Under the pieces are notes generated by a model. The model was given only the letters and a program-made list of their open reading frames with translations, was not told where the DNA came from and did no database searches. This document shows, piece by piece, positions 21,508-35,700 of a stretch of DNA of 64,000 nt (the stretch's first letter is position 1; each line of letters starts with the position of its first letter). Source of the DNA: Tricholoma matsutake (lineage: Eukaryota > Basidiomycota > Agaricomycetes > Agaricales > Tricholomataceae). Location of the stretch: positions 5,952,001-6,016,000 of the forward strand of contig AP026547.1 of the NCBI GenBank assembly GCA_026075535.2. The letters are read 5' to 3'. The translations under genes and the position numbers were made by a program.

Positions 21508-23515
21508 ATGTCAACTTTGGAGAAGGATGCAGACGGGTTTTACTCAACAGGTACTCTTAAAATTTCACAAAGACTTACACACTGTCATAGTTGTACCAGC
21601 TGCCTCTGCTACCGATGAGGGCGAAAAGCCACACACACCAGGTAAATCCAGCGCGACGACCTAATTACTGCACGTGTAAACCCTCTTTTACAGGCGCTGA
21701 CGCAGACCTTATCAAGTCTTCGTTTGAAGTTACGGTAATCACGGTCACTCGGGGCATGTGCTAGGATGCTGACTTGAACCGTGTTCAAGGTCACCTTAGC
21801 TGATCAGCAACAGGACCCAAATTCTCCTTTGTACAGTGCGAAAACGTTTGAGGAGCTCGGCTTGTGAGTTTTCCATTTCCACTCTCGTGCGTTGTAACCG
21901 TTAAGCCAAATTCTAGGCACCAGGATCTCCTCAAAGGAATCTACGACATGGGCTTTTCTAAACCGTCCAAAATTCAAGAACGCGCTCTTCCGCTGCTACT
22001 AAATAATCCGTGTGTCGTGCTCTTTGTTTGCTTCCCGATGTGATCATTCATTGTGCTATGATGCAGACCTACAAACATGATCGGGCAATCCCAGTCCGGC
22101 ACGGGAAAGACAGCAGCATTCGTCCTAACCATGCTAAGTCGCGTAGATTTTTCGATCAACAAACCTCAGGTATTTTCCACTTTCGTTGTCCTTCGATCAG
22201 TTCCGCACTCATTTCCGAAAACAAAGGCTCTCTGTCTAGCCCCCTCCCGCGAACTTGCTCGACAGATTATGTCGGTGGTAGTAGCCATGGGGAAATTCAC
22301 AAATGTCCAGACGGAATATGCCATCAAGGAGAATCTCCCCCGAAATGCGACCACCATCACCGCGCATATCATCGTAGGCACGCCGGGGACGATGACTGAT
22401 CTGATGAGGAGGAAGGTTCGTCGTCATCTGCTTGATACGTGTCTGTCTGTGTCGAAATGGAGGGGGGAAAAATAAAGGTCATCGATGTTAGCGAGGTCAA
22501 GGTGTTCGTGCTAGATGAGGCCGACAATATGCTGGATCAGGACGGACTGGGCGATCAGACTTTGAGGGTCAAGAAGTAAGCTTCCCGCTGCTAGATATAG
22601 GCGAATATATTCAACATGACTAACAGCATGCTTCCTCGCGATCGTCCCGTTCAAATCATTCTCTTCTCCGCTACATTTCCCGACCAAGTCCGAATGTTCG
22701 CCTCAAAATTTGCTCCAAATGCCAACAAGATTGAGCTCCAGAAAGAAGAGCTCAGCGTCGAGGGCATCAGGCAGTTCTACATGGATTGCAGGAATGAGGA
22801 ACATAAATATGATATTCTCGTGTCGCTGTACTCGCTCTTGACGATCGGTCAGAGCATTATCTTCTGCCAAGTGAGTTTCAACGAATTGGTACGTCACGCA
22901 CCAAACGTTTTTGTAGCACCGGCATACGGCGGACAGAATTTCTGCGCGGATGACCGCCGAAGGGCATAAAGTGGCTTCATTGCACGGAGCCAAGGACGCA
23001 GCTGACCGTGACGCTATTATTGATAATTTCCGCGAGGGACGAGAGAAGGTGAGTTATCCATTAATATCCTTGTGCCGACTATACGAACCGTTTAGGTTTT
23101 AATCACGACGAACGTTATTGCACGAGGGATTGACATTCTACAAGTCAACATGGTGGTCAATTATGACCTACCACTTATGAACGAGAGAGACAAGAATGCA
23201 GACGAGAGACCCGATGTCGAAACATATATCCACCGGATCGGTTCGTTCCGTACCTACAGCAAAGGTGACACATCGAACTGACTTTGATCTCAGGTCGTAC
23301 AGGGCGGTTTGGGCGTAGAGGAATCTCGATCAACTTTGTGCATGACAAGAAGACTTGGCTGCAAATGGAACAAATCGAACAGGCTCTTGGAAAGCGAATC
23401 ATCCGGATTGAGACGAAAAATCTGGACGAGATGGAAGAAGTACGTGTTGCCACACTTCACACACAGGAAGCTGACTCGCCTATGCGTATAGACTATGAAA
23501 AAGGCTCTGAAATAG
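21508..23515 (+). CDS. DBP5: DEAD-box RNA helicase DBP5 (mRNA export)
   Basis: Thirteen exons (21508-21550, 21591-21641, 21694-21734, 21790-21863, 21917-22009, 22067-22169, 22227-22415, 22478-22575, 22627-22870, 22917-23048, 23096-23240, 23294-23439, 23492-23515) give 460 residues. Motifs in order: Q motif ([13 protein letters not shown]), [13 protein letters not shown] (106-117), Ia APSRELARQ, Ib GTPG, II DEAD (211-214), III SAT (245-247), [36 protein letters not shown]. The insert [19 protein letters not shown] and the ending MEETMKKALK are typical of Dbp5/DDX19. It works at the nuclear pore with Gle1 and inositol hexakisphosphate to strip export factors from mRNA. Three acceptors end in AAG (21789, 22226, 22477). 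The last exon is only 24 nt. Confidence 0.93.
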
Positions 23516-23777
23516 TAGTTTACCTTCGCAGCTTTGTATTTTTTTTTGGCACGTGGTAATCTTCGTTCACCATCCTCATTGATACACATCAAGCCTCATA
23601 TGCATGATGACTCTCAGTAAACATTCTCCAAATTGAACGGAGTGAAAATATTTCTATTGTGATTCAACAAGCAATACACATGAGTAAAAGGTAAAGGTAC
23701 TGGTACGAATTGTGGTTAATGGTATATGCGAATGAGAATAAGATGTAGTTGAGCAGCTGACGTGTAATGCTTTGACA

Positions 23778-26700
23778 CTACTTTGAAGCTTGAGCAAATG
23801 CGATTGCGACGGTCTGCAGCATATCGCGTAAGTTCAGCGTCAACGACGAGTAAATCAATGCTTACCTCGGAATGGCTCAAGGATACGAGGATCTTGACGA
23901 TACCCACCTCGTCAGCTTTTGCCTTGGCATCCCCGTGAAGAGTAACAGTTGGTGCGCCAGTCTCAGGATCGTTGAGAATTTCAATGTCCCGCAAAGAGGC
24001 TGCGGCACCCTTCGACTTGACACCCAGAGATTTGAAGACGGCCTCCTTACCAGCCCAACGAGCGGCAAAGGATGAAGGAGGAGAAGGTTGAGCACGGCAA
24101 TACTCAGCCTCAGGATCTGTGAAATTGCGAGAGACGAAAGTAGGATTATGCGAAGGAACTGCAGAAATGAGCTCTAAAATCATCGCTTGTCAGTATATAT
24201 CTAAACATTTTCCAAGTCGGGACTGACCTTGATCTACACCAATACCGCTAAAAGACTCGCAAGACGAGTCGGCCAGTCCCCCAGCAGCAGCTATGTTCGA
24301 AACAGCTTTAGCATTGGCTATGTCTACTGGAACTTCGGTGTTCAATTTGCCCTTGAATGAGTATTCGCCGGTTTTCGGGTCGAAGGCTGCTCTTGCCATC
24401 GAGTTCAGTAGAACTTTGACTTCCATGTCACCAGTATAAGGGGGGTGGTCTTTCACCTTCACGAGCGAGTTCTTGATCATCATATCACTCATGGCCTTGT
24501 ATGACTGCAATGCCCGAACGCGATGTCGCTCCTTATACTGTTCATAGTATGTGGGTTCTAAAGCTCCAAAAAGATAACGAGGATGGAGCACGAGGGCTGT
24601 TCCACCGACTTGACCGAAACCGAACGAGGACTTCAGGCCAGTCAGCCAGGATATTCTATAAAGCTAGGACGATGCATACCATAATACCAGCGCGTATGCC
24701 GTCAGTGTGGATCGACTTGGATGGGAACATGAGGAATCGGCGTTCCTGGAAATGTGAATCGACATTGCTGCAAAGATGACATTTAGAATCTACAGCGTGA
24801 GTAAGAGCAACAGTATACGTACTCGCTGTTACGATTGCCAGGAATGATGCCTGTCGTGATCGTTTGCATCAAGCCAGCCATTTGCCAAGCCGCAGACCCT
24901 CCTTTGGAGTGGCCAAGGAGACTCTTCTGCGCTACGATTGGAACAGCATTTCCAGGAGTACGTGATATAGTGGTGAGTATATCGTTCCAGATGTGCGTTT
25001 CATTTTCCTCCTACAGATCGTCGTTGCATCAGCAGAAGGTTGATGGGGTAAATAGTAGCATACGTTTGCAACTGTGCTGGTGCCATGCATAGATAAAACA
25101 CCGACATCATCAGCCGTCAGACCCCAAACAGCAAGAGCCCGACGAAGAGGGGCGATTCGAGGATCGGTGCCTTCTAGCATCCCATACATCGCTAAAGCAT
25201 CCTTCTCTTGTCGAGCGGCCTCCTTTTCAATATCCGCAACCCTAGCCGATAGATATTCCTGGTCAATTGACTCGCCCTGCGCCTTTCGGAAGTCTTGCTC
25301 TTCATGAAGTTGCGAATGTTCGTGCGACAACCACTGTGAAATTTGTTTGCGTCGGAAAGCAAGCTGACGAGAACGATATGCCACGTCCAGAATAGGCAGA
25401 GGATGTGTTGAGGGAACCTCTCGAGCCACCGTCAGTGCCCCCTTTCCTGGCGCAGGCACAGACCTGCCAGCCTTATCACTGTACATCGCATTAAGTAGGG
25501 CTATATAAGGGGAGCAAAATTGCATACGTCGACGTCGAAGTAAATGCAAGGATGCCCCGGATTGGGGCACCAAGGTCAAGTGCTGTCTTGGCGCTCATGA
25601 CAATATGTACACCGGTTCCCTAAAAATCACCATTAGTAAATCTTCCAGAACGACGAGACAGATGGACATGCTTGTGACTCCATAAACTATTGACAATCTG
25701 GTAAGTCGAAGAACGTGACAGTGATTGGGACCGCTTACCCCTGCACGAGATGTCGTTGCCGGACGAGACATTTCAGTCGGTTCGCGACCCATTGCAAACT
25801 CAGCTTCAGCGTTGCTTGTTGCTTTCATATTAGCGAACTCGAAGGATCCTTCTTCACTGATGTCATCGAAACCACCAGCTATCATGACTTTGGCTTTCCC
25901 AGATAGGATCGAGTCGCTAGCAATCTCCAAAGATTGAAGTGCAGTAGCACTGAGAAAATGAACCATTCAGTACTCGATTAGTCAAAAAAGAGGAATGGCA
26001 TTCAACATACCAAGCGCCGACAGGAATCTTCACAGGCCCGCTGGATGACATTAGTAGCAGATTGATCCAACCAGCTGTGGTATTGATGAATCTAAATCAG
26101 ACGTTGAGTAGGTAACGTCTGGCGAGGCAAAATGCATCCAACTTACGTCTCCTGAAGAACATCGATCTGAACTTCGCGTTCGTCGCGACGATCCTTAAAC
26201 ATCTTAGCCATGCTCGTCACACCACCCATGCCGCTGCCGAGGGAGGTTCCAACGTCTGAGGGGTGCATGTATTTGTACAGCTCATACGGATCTGTGATGC
26301 CGGACATGTTAAGGGCTTCCGCAGTGCAAACGAGAGCCCACAACGTAGCACGATCGGTTTGAGCAATAATGTCATCAGGAATACCGTATCGGCCGGCATC
26401 CCAGCCTGTCGGAATCTGACCAGCAACCGACCGATTGAACTTGAACGCTTTGGGCACGAAGACACAAGCACCCTTCTTCAGCTTGGCAAACCATTGATTA
26501 CTCTCCCCAGCCCAAATGTCACATTTATCACCGTGCTGAAGTTTGAACTTCTGAGCTTCGGACTCGGCTACTTCAATGGGCTCTAAATCGTGAATAAGCT
26601 CTATCTCTTGATTGAAAACCTTTTTGTTAGGATCATAGCCACGGAAGAGCTCCGGTTCTGAAAATCAAGCAGAGGTGAGTGTAGGTAAAAGTCAAGTAAG

Positions 26701-29700
26701 ACAAGCACACACCAATCAAGCGAACACCAGCATGAACCAAAATCTCCTTTTCGTAATGACCCTTGATGTCTTTGTCATCTACGGGTTCACTCGTCTTACT
26801 ATCAACCCAACCGACATAGAGAGAACCGTCCTTGAGGCGCCCGTCGAAATGTTTGATGTAGCCCATCATCCAGGCCATCTCGATGCAGCCCTCGATAGTA
26901 AATTCGCCTCTGGCCTCCATCTCCCAGCGGGTACGTGAGCTTCCCCAAGGACTAACTTCCGCAAATCCAGTGACAACGACGATTTTGTCGAGATCGACGA
27001 GACCGCGCAGATACGAGACGTCACTTAGGGTAGCAGAAGACTCTAGCGTAGGGAAGGAGAACTGGAAGTTGGCACGAGGAAGAACATCCACAGTTTGAAG
27101 TAACCGTTCAGCTTCAACTCCGTTGATGATCTTGAAATCGGCCGAATTATCACGAGCAATAGCGCGACGAAGATCGGCCTTTGTATTAAGATTCATGCGG
27201 ATACGTGCGACGGTGTCCGCTAAGTCTGGTCGGTCCATGCCTCCATTCAAGTCTGCCCAGATTGGTTCAACTTGTGTGATGCTGAAAAGAAGGGGGTGCA
27301 TTAGGCCAAGGATATTGAATGCCATCTCCTTCGCTGAGAAGGTGCGGACTCCATAGCTTTCGAGTTCATGAGCAACAATGTTTGTGGGGCCCATGAGCCC
27401 AGTACCACGAGTCCAGCTAAACGACAGTGGTGAGCAGTCAGAGGAAGCAGAGTAGTCGGATCACTTACCCAATGACTGCGCCAGCCAGGCAAAGATATTC
27501 ACCCCAGCTCTCTGAGCTCCAGCGTTGGAAAAGGGTTTCCAATGAGATCTTCGACTCCGAATACAGACCATCGTTTCCAAACAGACCATGGTTGGGGGAA
27601 AGCGGAAGGATCACTTGTGTTGGACGAGTCACGAAATGACGGCTTGCCTTCTTGTTCTTGACAGCCCCAAGGATACGGAGCAGATTGACGAGCATCATCC
27701 GGTGAGCAAGCTCCGATTTGTCGTCCAGACCGTCGATTTCACGACCATTTTCTGGGATACCAGCGAACGGAAGAATGTAGTCCAAATCCATACCCAAGTT
27801 AACATAGATGTAGTCTATGAGAGCTTCAATGTCCTGCTTCGAGGCTTGGTTGAATGGGACCACAGTAAGGGCGGAATTGCGGCTGCCGAACGTTTGGAAA
27901 ATTGACTGGTAATATTCCACAGTTTTGCGATTGTAGCTAGAGGTAGTGATTATCACGCGGGCTCCCCCGGACAGTAGGCCCTTTACAATCTCGACGCCGA
28001 TTGATCCCTTACCCACGCCTGTAAGCAGGGCATTCTTGTCTTTGAATGTCGTCCCAGAGGTGGCAATTTCATTCAGGATATCCAGATAGACCCCAGTTAA
28101 GTTGCTGCTGTATTCCCAGTTAGTGCCCGCTTTACGTTTTAAATGAAGCAGTGGAACTTTGTCAGCAGTGACTGATGTGACAGCAGAAAGTTGGGGGCGG
28201 AGGAATTGGGAAGATGAACGACGACTGCGGGGCACGCGGGGGCGAGATTCGGGTGTTTTGTGGAGTGTGCGCACAACGCCCTCGTATAATGCTTTGATGC
28301 GGTTCTTCTGCTCCTGACTAATGCCTGGCTGGGAGTTCACGAGAGTCCAGAGCTTCGAGACATCATCCTGGACTTTCTGAATGTTGACAGCTCCAGAAGC
28401 CGTATCTCCAGCGGCCATTTCCTCAACGTAAGCCTCCAGTTTGCGTACGTTTTCACGGACTACCTCAGAATAAACGATATCTCCTTTTGCTGTGACTTCA
28501 GTATGAGGTGCAGTGGGGAAGGTCACTAAATGTGCCAGTGAGAAGACGCATCGAATAAATCACGAACCACAAACCATCTTTGTAGACAGGAGGCTTTCCT
28601 ATAACATCTCTGGTATTGTCAATCAATTGCTGGCCGAATTCCTTTGCCAACTTGTACGTGTCTCCCTTCGAAGGGTCGCACTGATCAATATGATATTGCA
28701 TATATCTCAACATGTCGGGATCTGCACGGTTCAGAAGGGCAATGCAGCGTGCGGTGATTTCACGATCCACAGTGGTTAATCGGCCATGTATAATGTCGTA
28801 GTACATTAGCAGCGCATCTTGTCGAACCCAATTCCACGAAGAGTCGAAGTGTCGGGCTTTCAAAGGATCAAACCGTGGTTGGATACCGTCAATGTACACA
28901 TCACCGTGTTCTTTGGTAATGCTGTCCAGTTTCGCCTGAAGAGCAACAGACGTGGCCTTCTCCTGGTCGAATGCTATCTCGCCCGCTCTCGAATCACGGC
29001 CCAAATAACGCATGTACAATTCGACATGTTGCTGGGCGAATCGTTCCTGTTCAGCTTGGAACTTCAAGAACTCTTCACTATTAATGGTGGCTCCTGCAGG
29101 ACCACCTCCAGTAGCGTTGGTACCGGGAGACGACAACGAGATACCGGATCGCTGAGCATAGACAGCAACGACGCCATCGAGCCAGGATTTCGCTTCCGCC
29201 TCGGAACCAAGACGTTTTGGAGGCTCCACAGTTGTAGCAATGAGAAGGACGCCGTCAGAACGAGATGGTCCCAAACCCCAAGTCTTCAAAAGGTATGACT
29301 TGATAGCTGAAATGTTGAAACCACCAGGCATCTTGCCTCCAACCAATCTAGAGACTAATGAACTAGTGTGTTTGCCCAGTGTGCCGTTGAATCCAGACCC
29401 GAGCGCAGACCCGAGTTCCTCGAGGGGAAGTTCCTCGCCTTTCTCGGGGGGGGAAGAAAATTCTTGTTGCAGGTCTCCCAAGATTTCGTTCTGCAGCGTC
29501 GATTTGCCACCAGAAAGTTCTTTGATCGACTTCGACAATGGTATTTCATCTACTCGCTTCTTTAACTTCTGGGCTACGAGGATTCTGAGTATATCGACAG
29601 CTTTGACTGGGACATCTTCAATGGAGGGGGCGGGTCCTGAAGGAGCTGCCGGAGCGGAAACAGTGACAGGTTGAGCAGCAGGAGCGGATGCCGGTGTAGC

Positions 29701-32700
29701 AGTCTCCGAAGGAGCTGCATCTTCACTTGGTGCATCGACTTCATCTTCATACTGATAGTAGATCTCTTTCTGATTCTTAGCGTGGCAGAGAATAACTCGG
29801 GAGCGGCCAACGGAATCGTCACTTGTCTCGTACTTCACTTGGAGTGTACGAGTTGCCATGCCAGTGAGCGTAGGGGAGGGGCCAACTTCGATGAAACGTT
29901 CAAATTTAAATTGGGCGAAAAGCTGATCTTGAGTTTGGATCCAACGGACTGGAGAGGCGAATTGGTAGGCTAAAAGTTCGACGAGGATGATATAAGCCAG
30001 CTTCTGACGCTGGTCTGCACTTGCCCAATTATCTTGCTCCCATGTCCTCAGCACTTTGTCGAGACGTGGAGACGAAGTCTGGTCATAGATAATTTGAGCA
30101 TATTCTCTCGACACATCGAAGGGCTTCGCAATGAGATTGGGAATGTATTTTCCGATGAGCATGTCGGGATTCAGATCTGCTGCGTTGATCTTCTTCGACA
30201 AGTCTAGAATGGTGTGTCAGAGACTAAAAATTAGGAGAGGGCATTCAGACGTACAAGCTCGGAAGGGCATCACACCAGCCCATAGGTATCGTGAATGGAA
30301 AGGCACATCAATGCCAGGCAGCGGAATCGTGGCGAAGCCACGCTCAAGTTTGAGATGTCCCTCAAGCTTCTGCTGATCCAGAGCCCGCTGATGGCAAGAT
30401 TTAACAATATCGGTGAGCATTTCCTTGACCTTTTCGACAGTATAAATTTCAGTCAACTGGACCGGAGATTGATTAGGTCTGTCATTGACAAGCGGTAAAG
30501 TAATGTACCTTAGCAATATCAATCTTCTGAATTTTCAGGTAGTTCAAAACATTGGTCATCGTCTGTAAAGAGATAAGTTCGCCCGCGCAAACGTATTGTT
30601 GCCCCTACAACATGAGCGTAAAAAGTGAATGGACAGGAACCAAACAGTAGAACTTACCTCCACGTTGTAGTTGACGATTTCTAGAAGAGAGCCTGTAGTT
30701 GCAGCAATGCTATCGACCACTTCTCGCAGAGCCGCGTCACTGAACGTCTTCGAGATACGACCGGGGTTGACTGCGCACATGGCATAGTTTGATCTGTTTT
30801 CAGAATCACGTTCCACTGCGCGCTGCATGGTTATCCCACGATAGAAGACGACATCGACAAGGGCAGAGATATGGAGTACATCGGCAATAGAGGCCAGGGC
30901 GGAGTATTCACCCAGCGAATGGCCTGCAAAGGCACAGTCGTTCTGCACGAAACCCTTGACGCGCATGTCTTCGAAGGCGGCCTTCTCGGTGACGACAAGC
31001 GCGATCTGCGCAAACTGGGTCGCAAACAGCAGTCCTGCTGGATGACTAAATGTGTACTGCTGCGTTCGAATATCAATATCGGCGAAGAGAGGGAGCGTTT
31101 TGATGTTGCCATCCTTGTCCATAGCGTCGTAGGTCATGTCCATATATCGTTGACGGATAGCCTGTCCTTTGATTCCTCCAAAATGGATCGTTTTCGCCTT
31201 CGGATTATCCTTAACAATCTCGACGATTGAAAACCCATATACTGCGAGAAGGTGAGTGTCGGCGCCTTCCCAAACGGCTCGTGCAGCAGGAGAACTGTTG
31301 TAAAGATCCATGCCCATACCAGGCTCCTGGGAACCTTGGCCAGTAAAGACATATACAGTGGTAGGTTGAGAAACTTCGGCAGAGCCTTGTAGGACTTTTT
31401 CGCCGCGAGCGTTCTTTGTTTCAATTCCAACAACAATGTTCCCGTCACGCATGCTAGTGTGGCGGATGTTGACTCTGAGCTCATCCCCAGGAAGGACCAT
31501 ACCAACAAACGTCACATCATACCTGAAAATGGCAGTCAACTTGTGTTGTTATTGGTAAAATAGCCAAAATGCTTACGCAATCACACGATCAGGATGGCCT
31601 TGGGCCACAACATTCTCAACATATTTGCGAGTTGCAGCACTTGACCAGAGGCCATGCGTAATGGTAGCAGGAAGGGAGGCGTAGTCGGAGAAATAGGGAT
31701 TAACGTGAATAGGGTTGAAATCACCAGATATTTGGGAGTAAGGTTCGTTCGTGAGAGGTGCGTTAAATATCGTGCTTTCGTCTGCCTTGGTGAGGCTATA
31801 TCCGACGTTGGGAAGAGGCACAACAAGGCCTTCGGGCGAACCGAAACGCTGCAAGTATGCCAAGACGGGATTGCCGTGCGAATCATCTCGCTGGAAGTCG
31901 ACACTTCCAACCTTCACCAAAGCCTTGAGCTGATCACGAACAAAAATGTCTCCAGACACCGAGACGTTCTGGAATGAGGTCTTGTCCTTGAAGGCAACTT
32001 GCGACCGAACGCGGAAAATTAGAGTCGTTCCAGCCAATAATGGCGACGTGTTCTCCCACTCAAACCATTCTTTCGATTGAAGTACTCCGACATCAGCATC
32101 GGTCTCCAGAGTGACGGCATAATTAGGCTCCTCCGTGGTCTCAAAGGTGTTCTCGTAGTCGTTGAAGCGACCACGATAGAGGAATGCCGAGACAACTTCA
32201 ATAGCAGGCTGATTGCCACGATAAACGTATCCTTTAACTTTGACAACCTTGCCTTCATTCGTGTTTGTGACCGATACAATGCGAGCCTCTGCTCGACACA
32301 CATCCCCGACTTGCAAGGGAGTGGCACCGTCTACCATGCGGAATCCATTCGACAAGTGAACCAGCTTTAATAAATCACCGTCAATAGCGGAAGGGAAGAT
32401 TGATCTTATGATAGCCTAGGAAGGAGAAAGCGAGTAAATCAGTATATATGGAGACGAAATCATAGTGGTAGTAACCCACCTTCCATCCTGTCACGATAGC
32501 GAAGTCCATGGGCGCCTTCACGACATCATTTCGCACCATCTTGAATGATTCCCCTTCATTCCCCACAACCGCACAAAATCTTTCCACAGCATCAGCCTCA
32601 ATAGTGATCTCAGGCCCAACAAATGTCTCGTGGATGTCGATATCAGGCAACACCTCGTCGCCATACCACAACTTCCAGTAAAACTGTTTGATCCGCGTGT

Positions 32701-35700
32701 TCCGTCCGGTAGCGATCTCGTGGATTGGGGCGAAACCATTAGAGGGTTTATAGTCGAACTGCAAAGTAAGAGAAAGAGAAGCATTTTGGCGGTCTTCGTA
32801 CATGGTCATATTGATAAGCCTCGAAGCAGCGTCATACTTGATCTCGACAGCTTTGAAGGTAGGCTTGTGGGTACCATACGAACGAGCAGCACCATAAACG
32901 GTCACGGAGGATGCTGAACCACCAGAACTCGCGATGACAACTTTCTGCCCAGGACGCGGGGCAAGAATGCGACGGACAGGGTTATCAATGAACGAGCCAC
33001 CCTGAACAAATGTTGGGAACGTAATGAAAGCCCGCAACCAACTCAGTTTGTCACCGGCGAGGGTTTCCAACCATGATGTCGTGTCGGGAACGACATTGCC
33101 TATCTGATAAATAACCTCATCCTTTCCATCGAGTTGCTCGACACCCGAAAGGTCTGTTGGCACCCCGGAAGGTGAAGCACTCAGGTAGTCGATGGTGGGG
33201 ATCGAAGTCTCGTCCCCACCATATTTGCGTTCCAACAGACGCTGAACGAGGGTGTTGTTGATGTTGCCCAGCAGCTCCTTCACAGGCTCATCTTTAATGA
33301 TTGCACCCTTAGCCGCAACGGGACCCTGGAGAATGCAAACTCGTTGGGGATCCTGGTCAAAGACCGCTTCAATATCTTCCGCTGCCCAAAGAGAATCCTG
33401 AGACGAGGTAATGTCAGTTAAGCACAATGAACTGTCCAAATGATGTTACCTTCTTGAACCACACTTCAAATTGAGCATCGAGGACCGGAATGAATGGCAC
33501 CGGCTTCTGACCGGGTCTCTGTGAAATCGCAAGGAAATAAGCGGTGTCCTCAGCCGCTAACAGCTGTTCTGTTGCCAGAGGATAAGACTTGAAGAAGGTG
33601 TTAATGAATGGAAGGGGGTCGTCGAGGGAAGAAAAGGATTGTAAAACAGAGGGCTTCGTCGCTGCCCCATTGACACCTGCAAATCTCTCCTCTACGCGTC
33701 GCAGCCAATCACCCGTCAGGTTCCTCAAGGAGATGTCAACCCAGCGCTTCTCGTGCGAGACAAACATCAGTCTGATCATCCTGAGAACAGTCTCTTCGTA
33801 CGTCATGTCTCCGAGGACCTTCGCAACACTCCCATCCTTTTTCCACCCGAACCAGGGCTTGGCGAAATCCTTATTAAGTTTCCCTATAACTTCATCATGA
33901 CGCTCAGCCAACCACGTAACCCTCTTCTCTTTCGGCAATTTGAAGACGGTGTCGTCAAACTCTTTCCAGAGCTTAACTCCCCGCGTGGCAACTTTATGAA
34001 TGGGCTCTCCAAGCTCTGAGCGAACGGTGAGAATGCCACCAGTAGGTTTGGTATATGTGCCCTCCCATTGACTGTCTCCGACACCAGACGCTGCAACGAT
34101 GAGATCTTTGACAGAAGGACTAGTATGCGCTTCCTTGGCCACCATCATCCTGCTCGCGAAAAGGAAACCGTCGAACGGCATTGGCTGAACATCAAAGTGT
34201 TCCGACCACTCTCCTGTTAGGTACGGCCATACATCATCAGCCGAGCCGAAACCAGATCCACATACGAGAGAGATGTTAGGGTGTTGACGGATCGACCTAT
34301 ATGTTGCCAAAATGGGCTGATGGAAATCCTCGTAAGAATGATGACCTCCAGCACGGCCCCCAGTCCACTGCATGATGATAGGGAAATTGGGATTCGAGGC
34401 CGCAATGTTGACGACTTGTCTTATGCCATCAACAGAGCCGGGTTTGAAGGCGACATGTCTGATGCCCGCCGCCTTCAATCCATCGATGATCTCGATAGCT
34501 TTCTCTGTGGTAGGAACACCAGCAGCCACGCAAAACCCTTCGATAGGAATTCCTTCCTGTCGCATAACTTGCCACAGGGGAAGTTGGAAGTTGAACTGAC
34601 GAGGGTTGATGTATAGAGAGTTGAGGGTGATACCCACACCTGCGGGAATTTTCTTCTGGATTTCTGAAACTTTGGCACGAAGAGCAGCAGCATTGTAGTG
34701 ACCGCCACCAGCCAGCTCTATGTGGAACCCTGCATCAAGAACAGCGCTGACGAAGCCAGACTTCACAGTCGAAGGAGTCATTCCAGCAACCATGATTGGC
34801 GGTTTGCCCAAAAGACGAGAGAAGGGTGTGTCCAAGTGGATAGTACCATCACTAACAGGGACGATTAGCATGAAAGTTTAATTATGAAAACATTCCATTC
34901 CCTACCTGGTACGAACGAGACCGGGTGACCACTTCTTACTCCACCAATCCTCATATTTGACTCTAACGCGGTCGTACAATTCCACGTCACCTTTGCTACG
35001 CTCTCCAACCACGATCACGCGAACTCCCCTACCATCGAGGTTCCTGGCTGTCAGTGGTCCAATGCCACTCATTCCACCTGGACCAAAGTCAATCGCATGA
35101 GTGGCGGATTCTGGGAAGTTTGTCGCCTTCATCCAATGGATGGGCCGGATGAAGATCTGGTCAGATAAGGAGCGGGTTATGGAACTTTTCAGGTTACGGA
35201 GATCGGATCCTGAATAAGAATAAATCAGCGGGCATTTGCAGCAGTGCAATGCGACACACCATCCTCCGTATGGAATACTGGGATCTTCAAATCCTCTCCT
35301 TTCCACAACTCCTCGCCAATGTCCTCCGCGAGTTTCTCAGTCGCTCCACTCAGATATCCACTATGATAAGGAACTCCCACGACTAAGAATCGAACAGAAA
35401 AGACAGGCTTGCGCTGAGAGAACGGTATCTTGCTTTGATCCAGGCCACTCGGGGCTCGGACTTTCCTAAGGCTGGTGACAAGCCCATACAATGAACGGGC
35501 GGGACCATTAACCACAAAAGTGCGGGGTCCATTGTGAAGGGAGACCTGAATTTGTGCGTTGTGGGGAAGATGAAAATTTGTTTGTTTAATGTGCGGTTCG
35601 AGCTCTTTCAGGCTCAAACCAGCGATGGACAACATGGGGCTCGGTGTTCCCTCGCCGCCTTTGATCGCATCTTGAACGATGCTAGGCTCCAAAGCAACGA

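Noticed and set aside
29240..29674. Plus-strand frames opposite the FAS ACP region
   Set aside because: The ACP and linker on the minus strand explain the open frames; no start context or motif on the plus strand.
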